Shown here piece after piece: positions 15,447 to 24,530 of a stretch of 64,000 bases of DNA. The DNA is from Pseudomonas fluorescens (lineage in GTDB: Bacteria > Pseudomonadota > Gammaproteobacteria > Pseudomonadales > Pseudomonadaceae): the NCBI RefSeq assembly GCF_902498185.1, contig NZ_CABVIX010000001.1, positions 1 to 64,000 of the forward strand, given 5' to 3'. The notes below the pieces were generated by a model, which was not told where the DNA came from, ran no database searches, and worked only from the letters and a program-made list of their open reading frames with translations. The position numbers were made by a program, and so were the translations under genes. How positions within the stretch are numbered: the stretch's first letter is position 1; each line of letters starts with the position of its first letter.

Positions 15447-17585
15447 TCAAAAGCTCACCTGCGCCGACACCCGCGCGGTCCGGGGCGCGCCCTGGAACAG
15501 GTAATTGTCTCCCAGGTACTCCCCCACATCCCGCCAATACCGCTTGTCCGTCACGTTGTCCACCGTCAGCCTGAGCACCGTGTCATACCCGCCGATCCGC
15601 GTGCCATAGCGGCTGCCGACGTCAAAGACGGTATACCCACCCGCCTGCACGCTGCCGGCCTGGTCGGCATACTTGCCGGCGCTGTAGCGCGCACCCGCAA
15701 GCAGCGCCAGCCCGGGGACCGGCAACTGATAGTCGGCCTGCACGGCCGCCCGCAGATTCGGCACGTTGAGCGCTTGATGGCTTTCATAGGTTTCGGTACC
15801 GCTGCCCTTGACCCGGGCGCGAATGGCCGCCGCGCTGGCATGCACTTGCAGGCGCGAGGTGATCCAGCCGCTGGCACCCAGCTCCAGTCCGGTGTTCTTC
15901 TGCTGCCCCTGCTGCACGTAGGTGAACGCGCCGTCACCGTCCGGCCGCGCATACTGGTAGGCCTGGCGGATCTGGAACAGCGCTGCGTTGAGACTCAGGC
16001 CCTGCCAGTCACGCTTGATGCCCAGCTCCAGTTGCCGCGACAACGCAGGGGCGAGGATCTGCGCGGCATTGCTGGCGAACCAGGGTGCGGTTCCGCCCGC
16101 CGACAGGCCTTTGCTGTAGCTGGCATACAAGGTCGTGTCCGGTCGCGGCTTGTAGATCAGTGCGGCATTGGGCAGTAATTGGTAGTCGCGGGTGTGACGC
16201 CCTGCGGCTCCGGTTTCATCCCAGGTCTTCTCGTCCAGGCGCACTTCGCGGGCGCCGATCACGGTCTGCCAGTGGTCGTTGAGGGTGATGCGGTCGCTGA
16301 TGAACAGGCCGTACTGGCGGCTGTCCAGGCGGCGGGTACTGGCACCCACGGGCAGGTCGGACGGATCGGCGGCGGGCGCGTCGGCGCCGATGTTGCCGCT
16401 GCCCACCAGCTGGTTGTAGTACGGCCGCTGATCAATCGTGCGGCGCTGGGCGCTGGCGCCTGCGGTCAGGTCATGACCAAGCCCGAAGGCGTCGAAGCGG
16501 CCATTGAGCGCGGCTTGGGTTTCATCGGTGCGGCGCGTGTCGTCCGGGCTGCGGTAGTCATAGATGTCGTAGTCGCCCTCGGGACTGAAGTGCGACGCCC
16601 AGCCATCCTCACTGCCCCAGGCAAACGCGCTGTAGTCATCGATGACCACCTTGCTGCGCGAGGCACTCAAGGTGCCGGTCCAGGCATCGTTGAAGCGATA
16701 CTCGAAGCGCCCGCCAAGGTTGAGCGAGTCGATTTCCACCGGCTTCGCCCAAGGCTGATAGGCCAGCCGGTCCTCGGGGTCGACGCCATGGGGCAGGGCG
16801 CTGCCGCCCAGCAGCTGGTAACCGGGCACTGAACGCTGCTCGCGCTGCTGATACTCGGCGTCGAGCTGCAGTGTGGCATCAGGGTTGATCTGCCAGTCGA
16901 AGGCCAGCGAGGCGAAGTCGCGCTTGCCGTCGGCATGGTCTACATAGGAGCGGATGTCCTCGTGGGCCAGGTTGGCGCGCAGGCCAAACTGGCGCTCGCC
17001 ACCAAACCAGCCGCCCAGGTCGGTGGCGATATAACGCTCGCCCTGCTCATTGCTCGACACCGTGACGCTGCGTATATCCTCCGGCCGCTTGGTCACGTAG
17101 TTGACCAGCCCGCCGGGTTCGGCCACGCCGCTCTGCAGGCCGGACAAACCCTTGAGCAGCTCGACCTGCTGCTTGTTCTCCAGCGCCACGTTCTGCTCGC
17201 CCGCGATCGTCTGGCCATTGATCTTGTAGCTGTTGGCCGCGCTGAGCTCGAAGCCACGCACGTTGACGTTCTCGTAGTAGCCGATCGGTGCATAGCTGTC
17301 GCCCACCGAGGCGTCGCTTTGCAGTACTTCGCTGAGCTTGCGCACCTGACGGTCCTGCAACAGCTGCGCGCTGAATACGCTGACCGAGGCCGGCGTGTCG
17401 AGCAGCGGCGCTGGCTGCAGTCCTGTCACACCGGCCTGGCGAACCTGGTAGCCCTCATCGCCAGACACCTGCGACACCTGCAGCGGGTCAAGGATGATGC
17501 CGTCCTCGGCAAGGCTCGCGGCACTGGGCAAGGCCAGGCTCAGGCTGAGCAGGCTCAACGGCAGGCGGGGGCGGGACAGGGTCAT
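15447..17585 (-). CDS. TonB-dependent siderophore receptor
   Basis: A 712-residue outer-membrane receptor: signal peptide (about 1-26), an N-terminal plug domain and a 22-strand barrel. The plug has TPASVSVFSAQLLQDRQ, NVNVRGFELS and GLQSGVAEPGGLVNYVTKRP. The barrel ends in RTARVSAQVSF with the C-terminal Phe needed for outer-membrane insertion. It imports a ferric siderophore, most likely not made here, since there are no biosynthesis genes nearby. There is no extra N-terminal signalling domain, so no FecIR-type control is expected. No clear Fur box was found in the 115 bp upstream. Confidence 0.92.
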   Translation of the reverse strand: MTLSRPRLPLSLLSLSLALPSAASLAEDGIILDPLQVSQVSGDEGYQVRQAGVTGLQPAPLLDTPASVSVFSAQLLQDRQVRKLSEVLQSDASVGDSYAPIGYYENVNVRGFELSAANSYKINGQTIAGEQNVALENKQQVELLKGLSGLQSGVAEPGGLVNYVTKRPEDIRSVTVSSNEQGERYIATDLGGWFGGERQFGLRANLAHEDIRSYVDHADGKRDFASLAFDWQINPDATLQLDAEYQQREQRSVPGYQLLGGSALPHGVDPEDRLAYQPWAKPVEIDSLNLGGRFEYRFNDAWTGTLSASRSKVVIDDYSAFAWGSEDGWASHFSPEGDYDIYDYRSPDDTRRTDETQAALNGRFDAFGLGHDLTAGASAQRRTIDQRPYYNQLVGSGNIGADAPAADPSDLPVGASTRRLDSRQYGLFISDRITLNDHWQTVIGAREVRLDEKTWDETGAAGRHTRDYQLLPNAALIYKPRPDTTLYASYSKGLSAGGTAPWFASNAAQILAPALSRQLELGIKRDWQGLSLNAALFQIRQAYQYARPDGDGAFTYVQQGQQKNTGLELGASGWITSRLQVHASAAAIRARVKGSGTETYESHQALNVPNLRAAVQADYQLPVPGLALLAGARYSAGKYADQAGSVQAGGYTVFDVGSRYGTRIGGYDTVLRLTVDNVTDKRYWRDVGEYLGDNYLFQGAPRTARVSAQVSF

Positions 17586-17703
17586 GCGAGGGCTCCTTGG
17601 CGGCCGGGCAGGGCAAAGGAGCGGGATGTTAACAGGCGAGCGGGTGCCGCCGCCGATGTTTGCTCTGCTGGACAGGACGCAAACGAGCGGCGGGGTGAGA
17701 ATT

Positions 17704-18084
17704 TCAGTTGGCGGGAGGAGGCAGCTGGCGCCTGCGCCAGGTGTTGTCGATTTTCAACCAGGTCTTGCCGTCAGTGATTGCCAGCAGCTTGCGGCCATCG
17801 TGGAAGGTCGCCAGGAAGGTGACCTCTTCTTCCTTGCCGCCTAGCCAGAGGCCGGCCAGCAACCCTACGGGCCCGGCGACCAGTGCCCCGGCAACGCCCC
17901 AGCCCAGAGCGCTGCCGATGCTGCGGCTCGACTCCAGGCTGGACATCTTGAGATGGCTGATGCGAGCCAGTGAAATGCGCTCCCCGGGCGACGGGCTGCG
18001 CGTGGTCTTGAGGGTCAGTGCTCCATTGCGATATTCCGCTTCACCTTGCAAGAAATCGCCGGATTGAACCGTGAGTCTTGTCAT
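17704..18084 (-). CDS. Hypothetical protein with glycine-rich hydrophobic segment
   Basis: A 126-residue protein. The N-terminal half is strand-rich (MTRLTVQSGDFLQGEAEYRN, then ERISLARISHLKMSSL). A Gly/Ala-rich hydrophobic segment (about 55-80, GWGVAGALVAGPVGLLAGLWLGG) follows, then a short strand-rich tail. This resembles the lipid-interacting glycine-zipper segments seen in PH-like domain proteins, but I do not recognise the family. It ends 118 bp upstream of the receptor start on the same strand. Confidence 0.7.
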   Translation of the reverse strand: MTRLTVQSGDFLQGEAEYRNGALTLKTTRSPSPGERISLARISHLKMSSLESSRSIGSALGWGVAGALVAGPVGLLAGLWLGGKEEEVTFLATFHDGRKLLAITDGKTWLKIDNTWRRRQLPPPAN

Positions 18085-18194
18085 CGTCGCGTCCTGTCAG
18101 TGTGCCCAGAGGCAGCGCCTAATGAGCAACGACGGGGCGGGCAAGTCAACCGTTAGGCGACGGAGGGTGGTGGGGGTTGCGATGCACCCAAGAT

Positions 18195-19391
18195 TCACGC
18201 CGCCTTACGAGACACCAATCGAGCACTCCGCCGCCCCAGCGCTATCCCCCACACCCCCAGCGCGACCGCACCAATCACTAGCCCCGCCACGACTATCCCC
18301 ATCCAGCCATGGCGCTGGAACAACTGCGTCCCCAGTAACGACCCGATCGCTCCGCCGATGAAATAACAGGTGATATACCCCGCATTGAGCCGTGTGCGTG
18401 CCTCGGGCTTCAAGGCGATCACGGCGTTCTGGTTGCTGACATGCACCAGCTGCACCGCCAGGTCGAGCAACAGTACGCCAACCAGCAGCGCCATCAGCGA
18501 GTGCTGCGCGAAGGCCAGTGGCACCCAGGACAGCAGCAGTACCACCAGGCCCACGGTAGTGCCCAGCGAGCCCTTGCCGCGGTCGGCCAGGCGTCCGGCC
18601 CAGTTGGCCGACAGTGCTCCGGCCGCGCCCGCGAGGCCGAACAGGCCGATCACCGCATCCGAGTACTGATAGGGCTCGCGGGCCAGCAGAAATGCCAGTG
18701 GTGTCCAGAACAGCGCGAACAGGCAAAACGACAACAACCCCAGCAATGAGCGCAGGCGCAGTACCGGCTCGTCGATGAACAGGCGGAACACCGACGCGAT
18801 CAGGGCCGGGTACTTGAGCCCGGCGTTCTGGTGGTGTTCGGGCAGATTGCGGTACAGGGCAATTGCGCAGAGGGCCATCAGGCCGGCCGCCAGCAGGTAG
18901 ATACTGCGCCAGCCGCCCAGCTCGGTCATGAAGCCCGCCGCGGTGCGCGCCAGCAGGATGCCCAGCAGCAAGCCGCTCATCAGTGTGCCCACGGTGCGGC
19001 CACGCTGCTCAGGGGCGCTGAGCGCGGCGGCCATCGGCACCAGTATCTGTGCCACCACCGAGAACAATCCGGTGAGCAGCGTACCCAGGATCAGCCAGGG
19101 CAGGCTCGGCGAAAAGGCGCTGATCAACAGGCCTAGCGTCGAGATCACGATCATGCTGACGATCAGCCGCCGCTGCTCGAACATGTCACCGAGCGGCGCC
19201 AGCAACAGCAGGCCGGCGCCGTAGCTCAGCTGCGCGGCGATGACGATGCTGCCGGCGCTGGCGGTGCTCAAGCCGAAGTATTCGGCAATGCTGTGCAGCA
19301 AGGGTTGGGCGTAGTAGTTGCTGGCAACGGCCAGGCCGGTGGCGGTAGCCATCAGCAGGATCAGGGCGCGGCTCAGGGGCTGGCGAGTCAT
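18195..19391 (-). CDS. MFS exporter
   Basis: A 398-residue permease with 12 predicted membrane segments, of the drug/metabolite-exporter type. The start region reads LMATATGLAVASNYYAQPLL, which is characteristic of a widespread group of MFS proteins related to YgaY-like exporters. Loop 2-3 has LAPLGDMFEQRR, the usual MFS signature. The substrate is unknown. The start at 19391 is chosen over 19436 because it avoids overlap with the upstream gene and has a GAGA ribosome-like site. It lies 31 bp downstream of the Gre-type gene and is probably in one operon with it. Confidence 0.85.
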   Translation of the reverse strand: MTRQPLSRALILLMATATGLAVASNYYAQPLLHSIAEYFGLSTASAGSIVIAAQLSYGAGLLLLAPLGDMFEQRRLIVSMIVISTLGLLISAFSPSLPWLILGTLLTGLFSVVAQILVPMAAALSAPEQRGRTVGTLMSGLLLGILLARTAAGFMTELGGWRSIYLLAAGLMALCAIALYRNLPEHHQNAGLKYPALIASVFRLFIDEPVLRLRSLLGLLSFCLFALFWTPLAFLLAREPYQYSDAVIGLFGLAGAAGALSANWAGRLADRGKGSLGTTVGLVVLLLSWVPLAFAQHSLMALLVGVLLLDLAVQLVHVSNQNAVIALKPEARTRLNAGYITCYFIGGAIGSLLGTQLFQRHGWMGIVVAGLVIGAVALGVWGIALGRRSARLVSRKAA

Positions 19392-19422
19392 GGGCAGTCT
19401 CGTTGCGGTAAAGGATAAGAGA

Positions 19423-19905
19423 TCATTGGGCTGCAATCACAAGCTGCACCTGGGTGACGCCCGCCAGCACCAGGCTGATCTCGTCGTCCACCCGCTTGCC
19501 CAGCAGCGCCTGACCCAGCGGGGCGCGAGGCGTGATCACGGTGACCAGGTCATTGCCTGCGCCGATTTTCAGCCCGGCAGCCTCAGGCCCCAGGAACAGC
19601 AGGCGCTGGCGGCCTTGTTCATCCTCAAGGGTGACCAGGTTGCTGACCTGGATGCCTCGCGCCGGATCGTAGCCGCGGGGCGCCAACTGCTGGTAGGCGA
19701 GCAGCGCCTGGCGGATCTCGGCGGCGCGGCGGGCCTGGCCGGTGGCGAGGTAGGAGGCTTCGAGCCCAAGCGTGTCGTACTTGTTCTCGGCGATGTTTTC
19801 TTGCGCCGTGGCCGCTTCGTACGCGGTCTGGGCGGCGCGCTGGAGCAGCAGCATGTCGTGCTCCAGGGCCTGGACGATTCGGTGCAGCAGGTCGGCCTTG
19901 TTCAT
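19423..19905 (-). CDS. GreA/GreB-family protein
   Basis: A 160-residue protein with the Gre layout: an N-terminal antiparallel coiled coil (about 1-75, MNKADLLHRIVQALEHDMLL onward) and a C-terminal FKBP-like domain (about 80-158) with ITPRAPLGQALLGKRVDDEI. Typical Gre factors rescue backtracked RNA polymerase through two acidic residues at the coiled-coil tip. Here the tip region (ATAQENIAENKYDTLGLE) has Glu and Asp residues but is not a close match, so it may be a Gre-like factor of altered function. Its ATG overlaps the end of the upstream gene by 4 bp (translational coupling). Confidence 0.78.
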   Translation of the reverse strand: MNKADLLHRIVQALEHDMLLLQRAAQTAYEAATAQENIAENKYDTLGLEASYLATGQARRAAEIRQALLAYQQLAPRGYDPARGIQVSNLVTLEDEQGRQRLLFLGPEAAGLKIGAGNDLVTVITPRAPLGQALLGKRVDDEISLVLAGVTQVQLVIAAQ

Positions 19906-20288
19906 GGTCGGTAGCAATGTTCCATGACGTTGGCCTGGCTCTTCTCGCTGGGCGCGGTGCGGTCTTGTTGCAGCCAGAACTGGCAGGTGGGGTTGTTCAG
20001 GTTGCGCGGCCTGCCCTGGACTGTATCGCGGGCCTGCTGCTGTTCCTGCTGCTGCAGGATGGCCTTGTAGCGCTCGAACATCTGCGCCTGGGCATCGGGG
20101 GCAGGAGCCGGTGTACTCAAGGCGGGCACGACAGCCTGGGCCACCGGCCGCACCTGCTCGGGCCACAGGTGCCACGCCAGCCACAGGCTCAGCGCGATGG
20201 CCACGGCGCCGAGCCACAGGCCAACGGCCACGCAGGCAATCAGCTGGGCAGGCTTGAGGTCGATCTTCAGTGAGCGTTGATGGGGCAT
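19902..20288 (-). CDS. Membrane-anchored hypothetical protein
   Basis: A 128-residue protein with one N-terminal transmembrane helix (about 15-42, LIACVAVGLWLGAVAIALSL) and a periplasmic part. That part holds a Pro/Ala linker and a Gln-rich coiled-coil segment (MFERYKAILQQQEQQQARD), ending in NPTCQFWLQQDR and a Cys near the C-terminus, so an intramolecular disulfide is possible. Function unknown. AGGAGG lies 6 bases before the ATG at 20288. It is coupled to the Gre-type gene by a 4-bp overlap and is divergent from earP. Confidence 0.75.
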   Translation of the reverse strand: MPHQRSLKIDLKPAQLIACVAVGLWLGAVAIALSLWLAWHLWPEQVRPVAQAVVPALSTPAPAPDAQAQMFERYKAILQQQEQQQARDTVQGRPRNLNNPTCQFWLQQDRTAPSEKSQANVMEHCYRP

Positions 20289-20415
20289 GGCGGGCCTCCT
20301 GGCGGGCAGGGAGGCATTGTCGCACGGCCTGCACGGATTTTTTCGACCGCGGCGCTTTCGTCCCTGAGAATTTATCCGCAGAATCGGCGGCTTTTCCACC
20401 CGGCGAGGACTCGGC

Positions 20416-21549
20416 ATGAAAACCACCTGGGACATCTTCTGCTCGGTCGTCGACAACTATGGCGATATCGGCGTGACCTGGCGCCTGGCCCGGCAGCTGG
20501 TGGCCGAGCATGGAGTGGCCGTGCGCCTGTGGGTGGATGACCTCGCGCCGTTCGTGCGCCTGTGCCCTCAGGCCGATGCCGGGGCTGGTCAGCAGTGGCA
20601 GCAGGGCGTGGAAATACGCCGGTGGCCCACCCGCTGGACGGAGTGCGCCCCGGCCGATGTGGTGATCGGCGCCTTCGCCTGCCAGTTGCCCGCCGAATAC
20701 ATCGATGCCATGCGCGCACGCCCGGCGCCGCCGCTATGGCTGAACCTGGAGTATCTGAGCGCCGAGGACTGGGTCGAAGGCTGCCACGGCTTGCCGTCGC
20801 CGCAGCCCAACGGCCTGCGCAAGGTGTTTTTCTTTCCAGGGTTTACCGGGAAAACCGGCGGGCTGCTGCGTGAGGCGTCATTGCTCGCGCGCCGCGAAGC
20901 CTTTGAAAACGACCCGCAGGCGCGCGCGACATTCCTGCAAGGCCTTGGCGTGAGTCCGCGGCCCGGTGCGCGACTGATCTCGCTGTTCGCCTACGAGAAC
21001 CCGCAGCTGGGCAACTGGCTCGATGCGCTGGCCGCCGATGCCCAGCCGAGCCTTGTTCTGGTGCCCGAGGGGCGGGTCCTAGGTGATATCTGTGGCTGGC
21101 TGGGCGAGCCGCGACTGGCGGTCGGCGATGTACGCCAGCGTGGGGCGCTGACCCTGCAGATACTGCCGTTCGTGAGCCAGGACGACTATGACCGCTTGCT
21201 CTGGAGCTGCGATTTCAATGCGGTGCGTGGCGAGGATTCCTTCGTGCGAGCGCAGTGGGCCGCCAGGCCGATGCTGTGGCACATCTATATCCAGGAAGAC
21301 AACGCCCACTGGGAAAAACTCGACGCATTCCTGGCGCATTATCGACACGGGTTGTCGGACTCGGCGCAGGCGGCACTGGTCGAACTCTGGCGTGCCTGGA
21401 ACATGGATCGGGACACGGCGCAGGCCTGGCGCGATGCGCTGGGGCACTGGGACGAGCTGCAGCGGCATGCCCGCCAATGGTGCGCGCGGCAGGCCGCTCA
21501 GCCGGACCTTGCCATGGCGCTAGTACACTTTTACCGAAATTGGATATGA
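20416..21549 (+). CDS. earP: EF-P arginine rhamnosyltransferase
   Basis: A 377-residue GT-B-fold enzyme that attaches rhamnose from dTDP-L-rhamnose to Arg32 of elongation factor P, which relieves ribosome stalling at polyproline. The length equals that of characterised P. putida EarP. The catalytic and nucleotide-sugar residues are visible: Asp13 and Asp17 in DNYGDIGVTWRLARQL, and Glu273 in AVRGEDSFVRAQWA. It is directly followed by efp (48 bp), the normal partner. The dTDP-rhamnose genes are outside this window. Confidence 0.97.
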   Translation: MKTTWDIFCSVVDNYGDIGVTWRLARQLVAEHGVAVRLWVDDLAPFVRLCPQADAGAGQQWQQGVEIRRWPTRWTECAPADVVIGAFACQLPAEYIDAMRARPAPPLWLNLEYLSAEDWVEGCHGLPSPQPNGLRKVFFFPGFTGKTGGLLREASLLARREAFENDPQARATFLQGLGVSPRPGARLISLFAYENPQLGNWLDALAADAQPSLVLVPEGRVLGDICGWLGEPRLAVGDVRQRGALTLQILPFVSQDDYDRLLWSCDFNAVRGEDSFVRAQWAARPMLWHIYIQEDNAHWEKLDAFLAHYRHGLSDSAQAALVELWRAWNMDRDTAQAWRDALGHWDELQRHARQWCARQAAQPDLAMALVHFYRNWI

Positions 21550-21597
21550 TACGCGGCCTCGATTTTTATAAATCCATCCCGATTCGGATACTTCGCA

Positions 21598-22167
21598 ATG
21601 AAAACTGGTAAAGAACTCAAACCCGGTACCGTCCTGCGGATCGACAACGACCCGTGGCTGGTTCAGAAAGCTGAATTCACCAAGTCGGGCCGTAACAGCG
21701 CGATCATGAAGACCAAGCTGAAGAACCTGCTGACCGGCTACAAGACCGAAACCGTCTACGGTGCGGACGACAAGATGGACGACGTGATCCTGGATCGCAA
21801 AGAAGCGACCCTGTCGTTCATCAGCGGTGACACGTACACCTTCATGGACACCACCGACTACACCATGTACGAGCTGAACGCCGAAGACATCGAGGCCGTT
21901 CTGCCATACATCGAAGAAGGCATGACCGACGTCTGCGAAGCCGTGTTCTTCGAAGAGCGCCTGGTTTCGGTCGAACTGCCGACCACCATCAGCCGTAAAG
22001 TCGTCTACACCGAGAACTCCGCTCGTGGCGACACTTCGGGCAAGGTCATGAAGCCAGCCAAGCTGAGCAACGGTACCGAGATCCAGGTTGCCGACTTCAT
22101 CGAAATCGACGAGATGATCGACATCGACACTCGCGATGGCAGCTTCAAGGGCCGTTCCAAGAAGTAA
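21598..22167 (+). CDS. efp: Translation elongation factor P
   Basis: A 189-residue three-domain EF-P. The modification loop reads KSGRNSA with Arg32 at the tip, so this is the EarP-modified branch, not the lysine-modified EpmA/B branch. It binds between the P and E sites and helps form Pro-Pro bonds. The C-terminal domain ends in the conserved [19 protein letters not shown]. It is 48 bp after earP and followed by a strong terminator, so the two form an operon. Confidence 0.98.
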   Translation: MKTGKELKPGTVLRIDNDPWLVQKAEFTKSGRNSAIMKTKLKNLLTGYKTETVYGADDKMDDVILDRKEATLSFISGDTYTFMDTTDYTMYELNAEDIEAVLPYIEEGMTDVCEAVFFEERLVSVELPTTISRKVVYTENSARGDTSGKVMKPAKLSNGTEIQVADFIEIDEMIDIDTRDGSFKGRSKK

Positions 22168-22185
22168 GACTTCCTGGTAAACGCG

Positions 22186-22212
22186 AAAAACCCGGCCTTG
22201 GCCGGGTTTTTT
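22186..22212 (+). terminator. Terminator of earP-efp
   Basis: A stem aacccggcc / ggccgggtt with a short loop, preceded by A's and followed by T6, 18 bases after the efp stop. Confidence 0.9.
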
Positions 22213-22227
22213 AATGAGCGCGAAACC

Positions 22228-22683
22228 TCACAGGTTCTTTTGCAGTTGCTCGCGAAGCTCCAGCAATTCGGTTTGCAGCTGCTGCAGCCGCTCGAGGCTG
22301 CGCCCACTCGCCGCCTGGATGCAAGGTGGAACCCGCCGGGCCTGCTCCTGCAATGCGCGTCCCTGCTCCGTCAGTTCCACCAGTACCACGCGCTCATCCT
22401 CGCGGCTGCGGGTGCGATTGAGCAGGCCTTCGGCTTCAAGGCGCTTGAGCAACGGCGTCAAGGAGCCGGGATCGGTAAGCAGCCGGTGGCTGATCTCGCC
22501 CACGGTGAGGCCGTCCTGCTCCCACAGCACCAGCATGGCCAGGTATTGCGGGTAGGTCAGGCCAAGGGCTTGCAGCAGCGGCTTGTAGACCTTGGTCATC
22601 AGCAGTGAGGTCGAATGCAGGGCAAAGCAGACCTGATTGTCCAGCAGCAGCTCGTCACTAGGGGCTCGGGTGTCGGCGTTCAT
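22228..22683 (-). CDS. ohrR: OhrR-type MarR-family peroxide-sensing repressor
   Basis: A 151-residue winged-helix regulator. The reactive cysteine is Cys19 in DNQVCFALHS, matching the sensing cysteine of OhrR proteins, and a second Cys121 (VPPCIQAAS) fits the two-cysteine class that forms an intersubunit disulfide on contact with organic hydroperoxides. The DNA-binding part contains TDPGSLTPLLKRLEAEGLL and the wing SREDERVV. The start at 22683 has AAGGA upstream; the longer frame to 22830 is not homologous. The ohr thiol peroxidase gene that normally sits beside it is absent from the 60 bp up to efp and from the next gene. Confidence 0.88.
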   Translation of the reverse strand: MNADTRAPSDELLLDNQVCFALHSTSLLMTKVYKPLLQALGLTYPQYLAMLVLWEQDGLTVGEISHRLLTDPGSLTPLLKRLEAEGLLNRTRSREDERVVLVELTEQGRALQEQARRVPPCIQAASGRSLERLQQLQTELLELREQLQKNL

Positions 22684-22832
22684 GCAGGTCCTTGGAATCT
22701 GGAAGAAGGAAGATCTGAAACCGCTCTTGAGGAATTCGAGCAGCAATCGGCCGCGAGAGTTCGTTTCATGTTCGAGACGCGACGCGTGGATGCCAGTAGC
22801 ATGCGCGCATTGAACGAGCAGACGAGGCACGG

Positions 22833-23582
22833 ATGATCGAGTGGTTGATGTATATCGGGTTGGGCGCTGTGCTGGGCACCGTGGGCGGCTTGTTCGGTAT
22901 TGGCGGGGGCTTGATCGCCATTCCGGCGCTTGGCGTGCTGTTCGGGCTCGACCAGCAGCTGGCGCAGGGCACCGCGCTGGTCATGGTGGTGCCGAACGTA
23001 TTGCTGGCGCTGTGGCGCTATCACCAGCGCAACCGCATCGAGCTGCGCCATGCCCTGCCGCTGGCACTGTGCAGTTTCGTATTTGCCTGGTTCGGCTCGA
23101 TCTGGGCGGTGGGCATCGATGCGCACGCCATGCGCATGGGGTTCGTGGCCTTCCTGGTGGCGCTCGCCCTGTGGAACGTGGCGCGCCTGTTCATGCGCCA
23201 CACAGCGGCCAGCGCCGAGCTGCGTCATGGTTGGCCCTGGCTGGCCCTGCTCGGCAGCATCTCGGGGTCGCTGGGCGGGTTGTTCGGGGTAGGCGGCGCA
23301 GTGGTTGCCACACCGGTGCTGACCAGCGTGTTCGGCACTACGCAAGTGGTGGCCCAGGGCTTGTCCCTGGCCCTGGCCGCGCCCAGCACCACGGTCACGT
23401 TGCTGACCTATGGCTGGCACCACACGGTGGACTGGCACATGGGCGTGCCGCTCGCGGTCGGCGGCCTGCTGAGCATCAGCTGGGGCGTGAAGATGGCCCA
23501 TGCACTGCCCGAGAAAGTGCTGCGCACGCTGTTCTGCGGGTTCCTGGTCATCTGCGCCATCATGCTGGCCTGCGAGCTCTAG
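22833..23582 (+). CDS. TSUP (TauE/SafE)-family membrane permease
   Basis: A 249-residue inner-membrane protein with about eight hydrophobic segments. The family repeat is seen twice: GTVGGLFGIGGGLIAIPAL near residue 15 and GGLFGVGGAVVATPVLTSVF in the second half, reflecting internal duplication. TSUP proteins carry sulfur-containing anions or organic acids; the substrate here is unknown. It is divergent from ohrR with 149 bp between starts. The last 4 bases overlap the convergent LysR gene. Confidence 0.88.
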   Translation: MIEWLMYIGLGAVLGTVGGLFGIGGGLIAIPALGVLFGLDQQLAQGTALVMVVPNVLLALWRYHQRNRIELRHALPLALCSFVFAWFGSIWAVGIDAHAMRMGFVAFLVALALWNVARLFMRHTAASAELRHGWPWLALLGSISGSLGGLFGVGGAVVATPVLTSVFGTTQVVAQGLSLALAAPSTTVTLLTYGWHHTVDWHMGVPLAVGGLLSISWGVKMAHALPEKVLRTLFCGFLVICAIMLACEL

Positions 23583-24433
23583 GCGGCGAACCCCTCGATG
23601 ATGTAGTCCGCCATGCAGTCGGTGATCGGCGACTGGGTGTGCGGGTTGCGCAGCAGCATCACGTTGGCCAGCGGCAGCTGCGGCAGGCCTTCGTGGTCGC
23701 CGATCACCCGCAGGTTGCCGCCGATCAGGCTCTGTAATTGAGCCGTCACCGCAAGGCCTGCGCTGACGATGGCGAAGATCGCCGCCAGGCTGGGGCTGGT
23801 GTACGCCAGGCGATATTCGACGTCGTGTGATTCCAGTGCGTTGCAGGCCCAGCTACGGCAGAAACAATCGGTGTTGAACATCGCCAGTGGCATGGGGCGC
23901 TGGTCCTGCGGGCAGAAGCCCTGGGCTGCGGCCCACACCAGGCGTTCCTGGCGCAGCAGCTGACCCAGCTCGGCGCCGGGCTCGCGGGTGACGATGGTCA
24001 GGTCCAGGTCCTGGCGCATCAGCAACTGCTTGGACGGTTCGCAGTGCACCTCCACCTGGATCAGCGGATAAGCCTGGGCGAAGCTGGACAGGATGCCCGG
24101 CAGGAAGCGCATGGCGTAGTCGTCCGGCGTGCCGATGCGCACCAGGCCGACCATGTGCGGCATGCGCAGGGTATTGAACACCTCGCCTTGCAGCTTGAGG
24201 ATGCGACGTGCATAGCCGAGCAGTACCTGGCCTTCGGCGGTCAGCCGCATCTGCCGGCCCTCGCGCTCGAACAGCTGGCGCTGCAGGATATCTTCCTCCA
24301 GCCGCTTCATCTGCATGCTCACGGCCGACTGGGTGCGGTTGACAACCTCTCCAGCGCGGGTGAAACCGCCTTGCTCGGCGATCGCCACAAAGGTGCGAAG
24401 CACATCTGAATCGAGGCTCTGGTACTGGGACAT
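23579..24433 (-). CDS. LysR-family transcriptional regulator
   Basis: A 284-residue LysR regulator. The N-terminal winged helix-turn-helix (residues ~6-65) contains GGFTRAGEVVNRTQSAVSMQ and MKRLEEDILQRQLFEREGR; the effector-binding domain fills the rest. It probably controls itself and the small DUF1127 gene divergent from it, 97 bp away, which is a common pairing. The ligand is unknown. A short inverted repeat lies immediately upstream of its start. Confidence 0.9.
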   Translation of the reverse strand: MSQYQSLDSDVLRTFVAIAEQGGFTRAGEVVNRTQSAVSMQMKRLEEDILQRQLFEREGRQMRLTAEGQVLLGYARRILKLQGEVFNTLRMPHMVGLVRIGTPDDYAMRFLPGILSSFAQAYPLIQVEVHCEPSKQLLMRQDLDLTIVTREPGAELGQLLRQERLVWAAAQGFCPQDQRPMPLAMFNTDCFCRSWACNALESHDVEYRLAYTSPSLAAIFAIVSAGLAVTAQLQSLIGGNLRVIGDHEGLPQLPLANVMLLRNPHTQSPITDCMADYIIEGFAA

Positions 24434-24454
24434 TGCATCAATCTCCTAGATGCA
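24434..24454. promoter_or_regulatory. Inverted repeat upstream of the LysR gene
   Basis: TGCATC (24434-24439), 9 bases, GATGCA (24449-24454). It overlaps the LysR ribosome site and has the dyad form of a LysR binding site, so autoregulation is plausible; not tested. Confidence 0.4.
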
Positions 24455-24530
24455 AGGCATAAGAAACATTCGTTGGATTGATCTTACGCCCGGCAGGACA
24501 CTGATGCCATCCAACATGGAGGGCTTCAAG

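Noticed and set aside
15586..17700. Fur box for the TonB-dependent receptor
   Set aside because: No GATAATGATAATCATTATC-like sequence was found by eye in the 115 bp upstream of the receptor.
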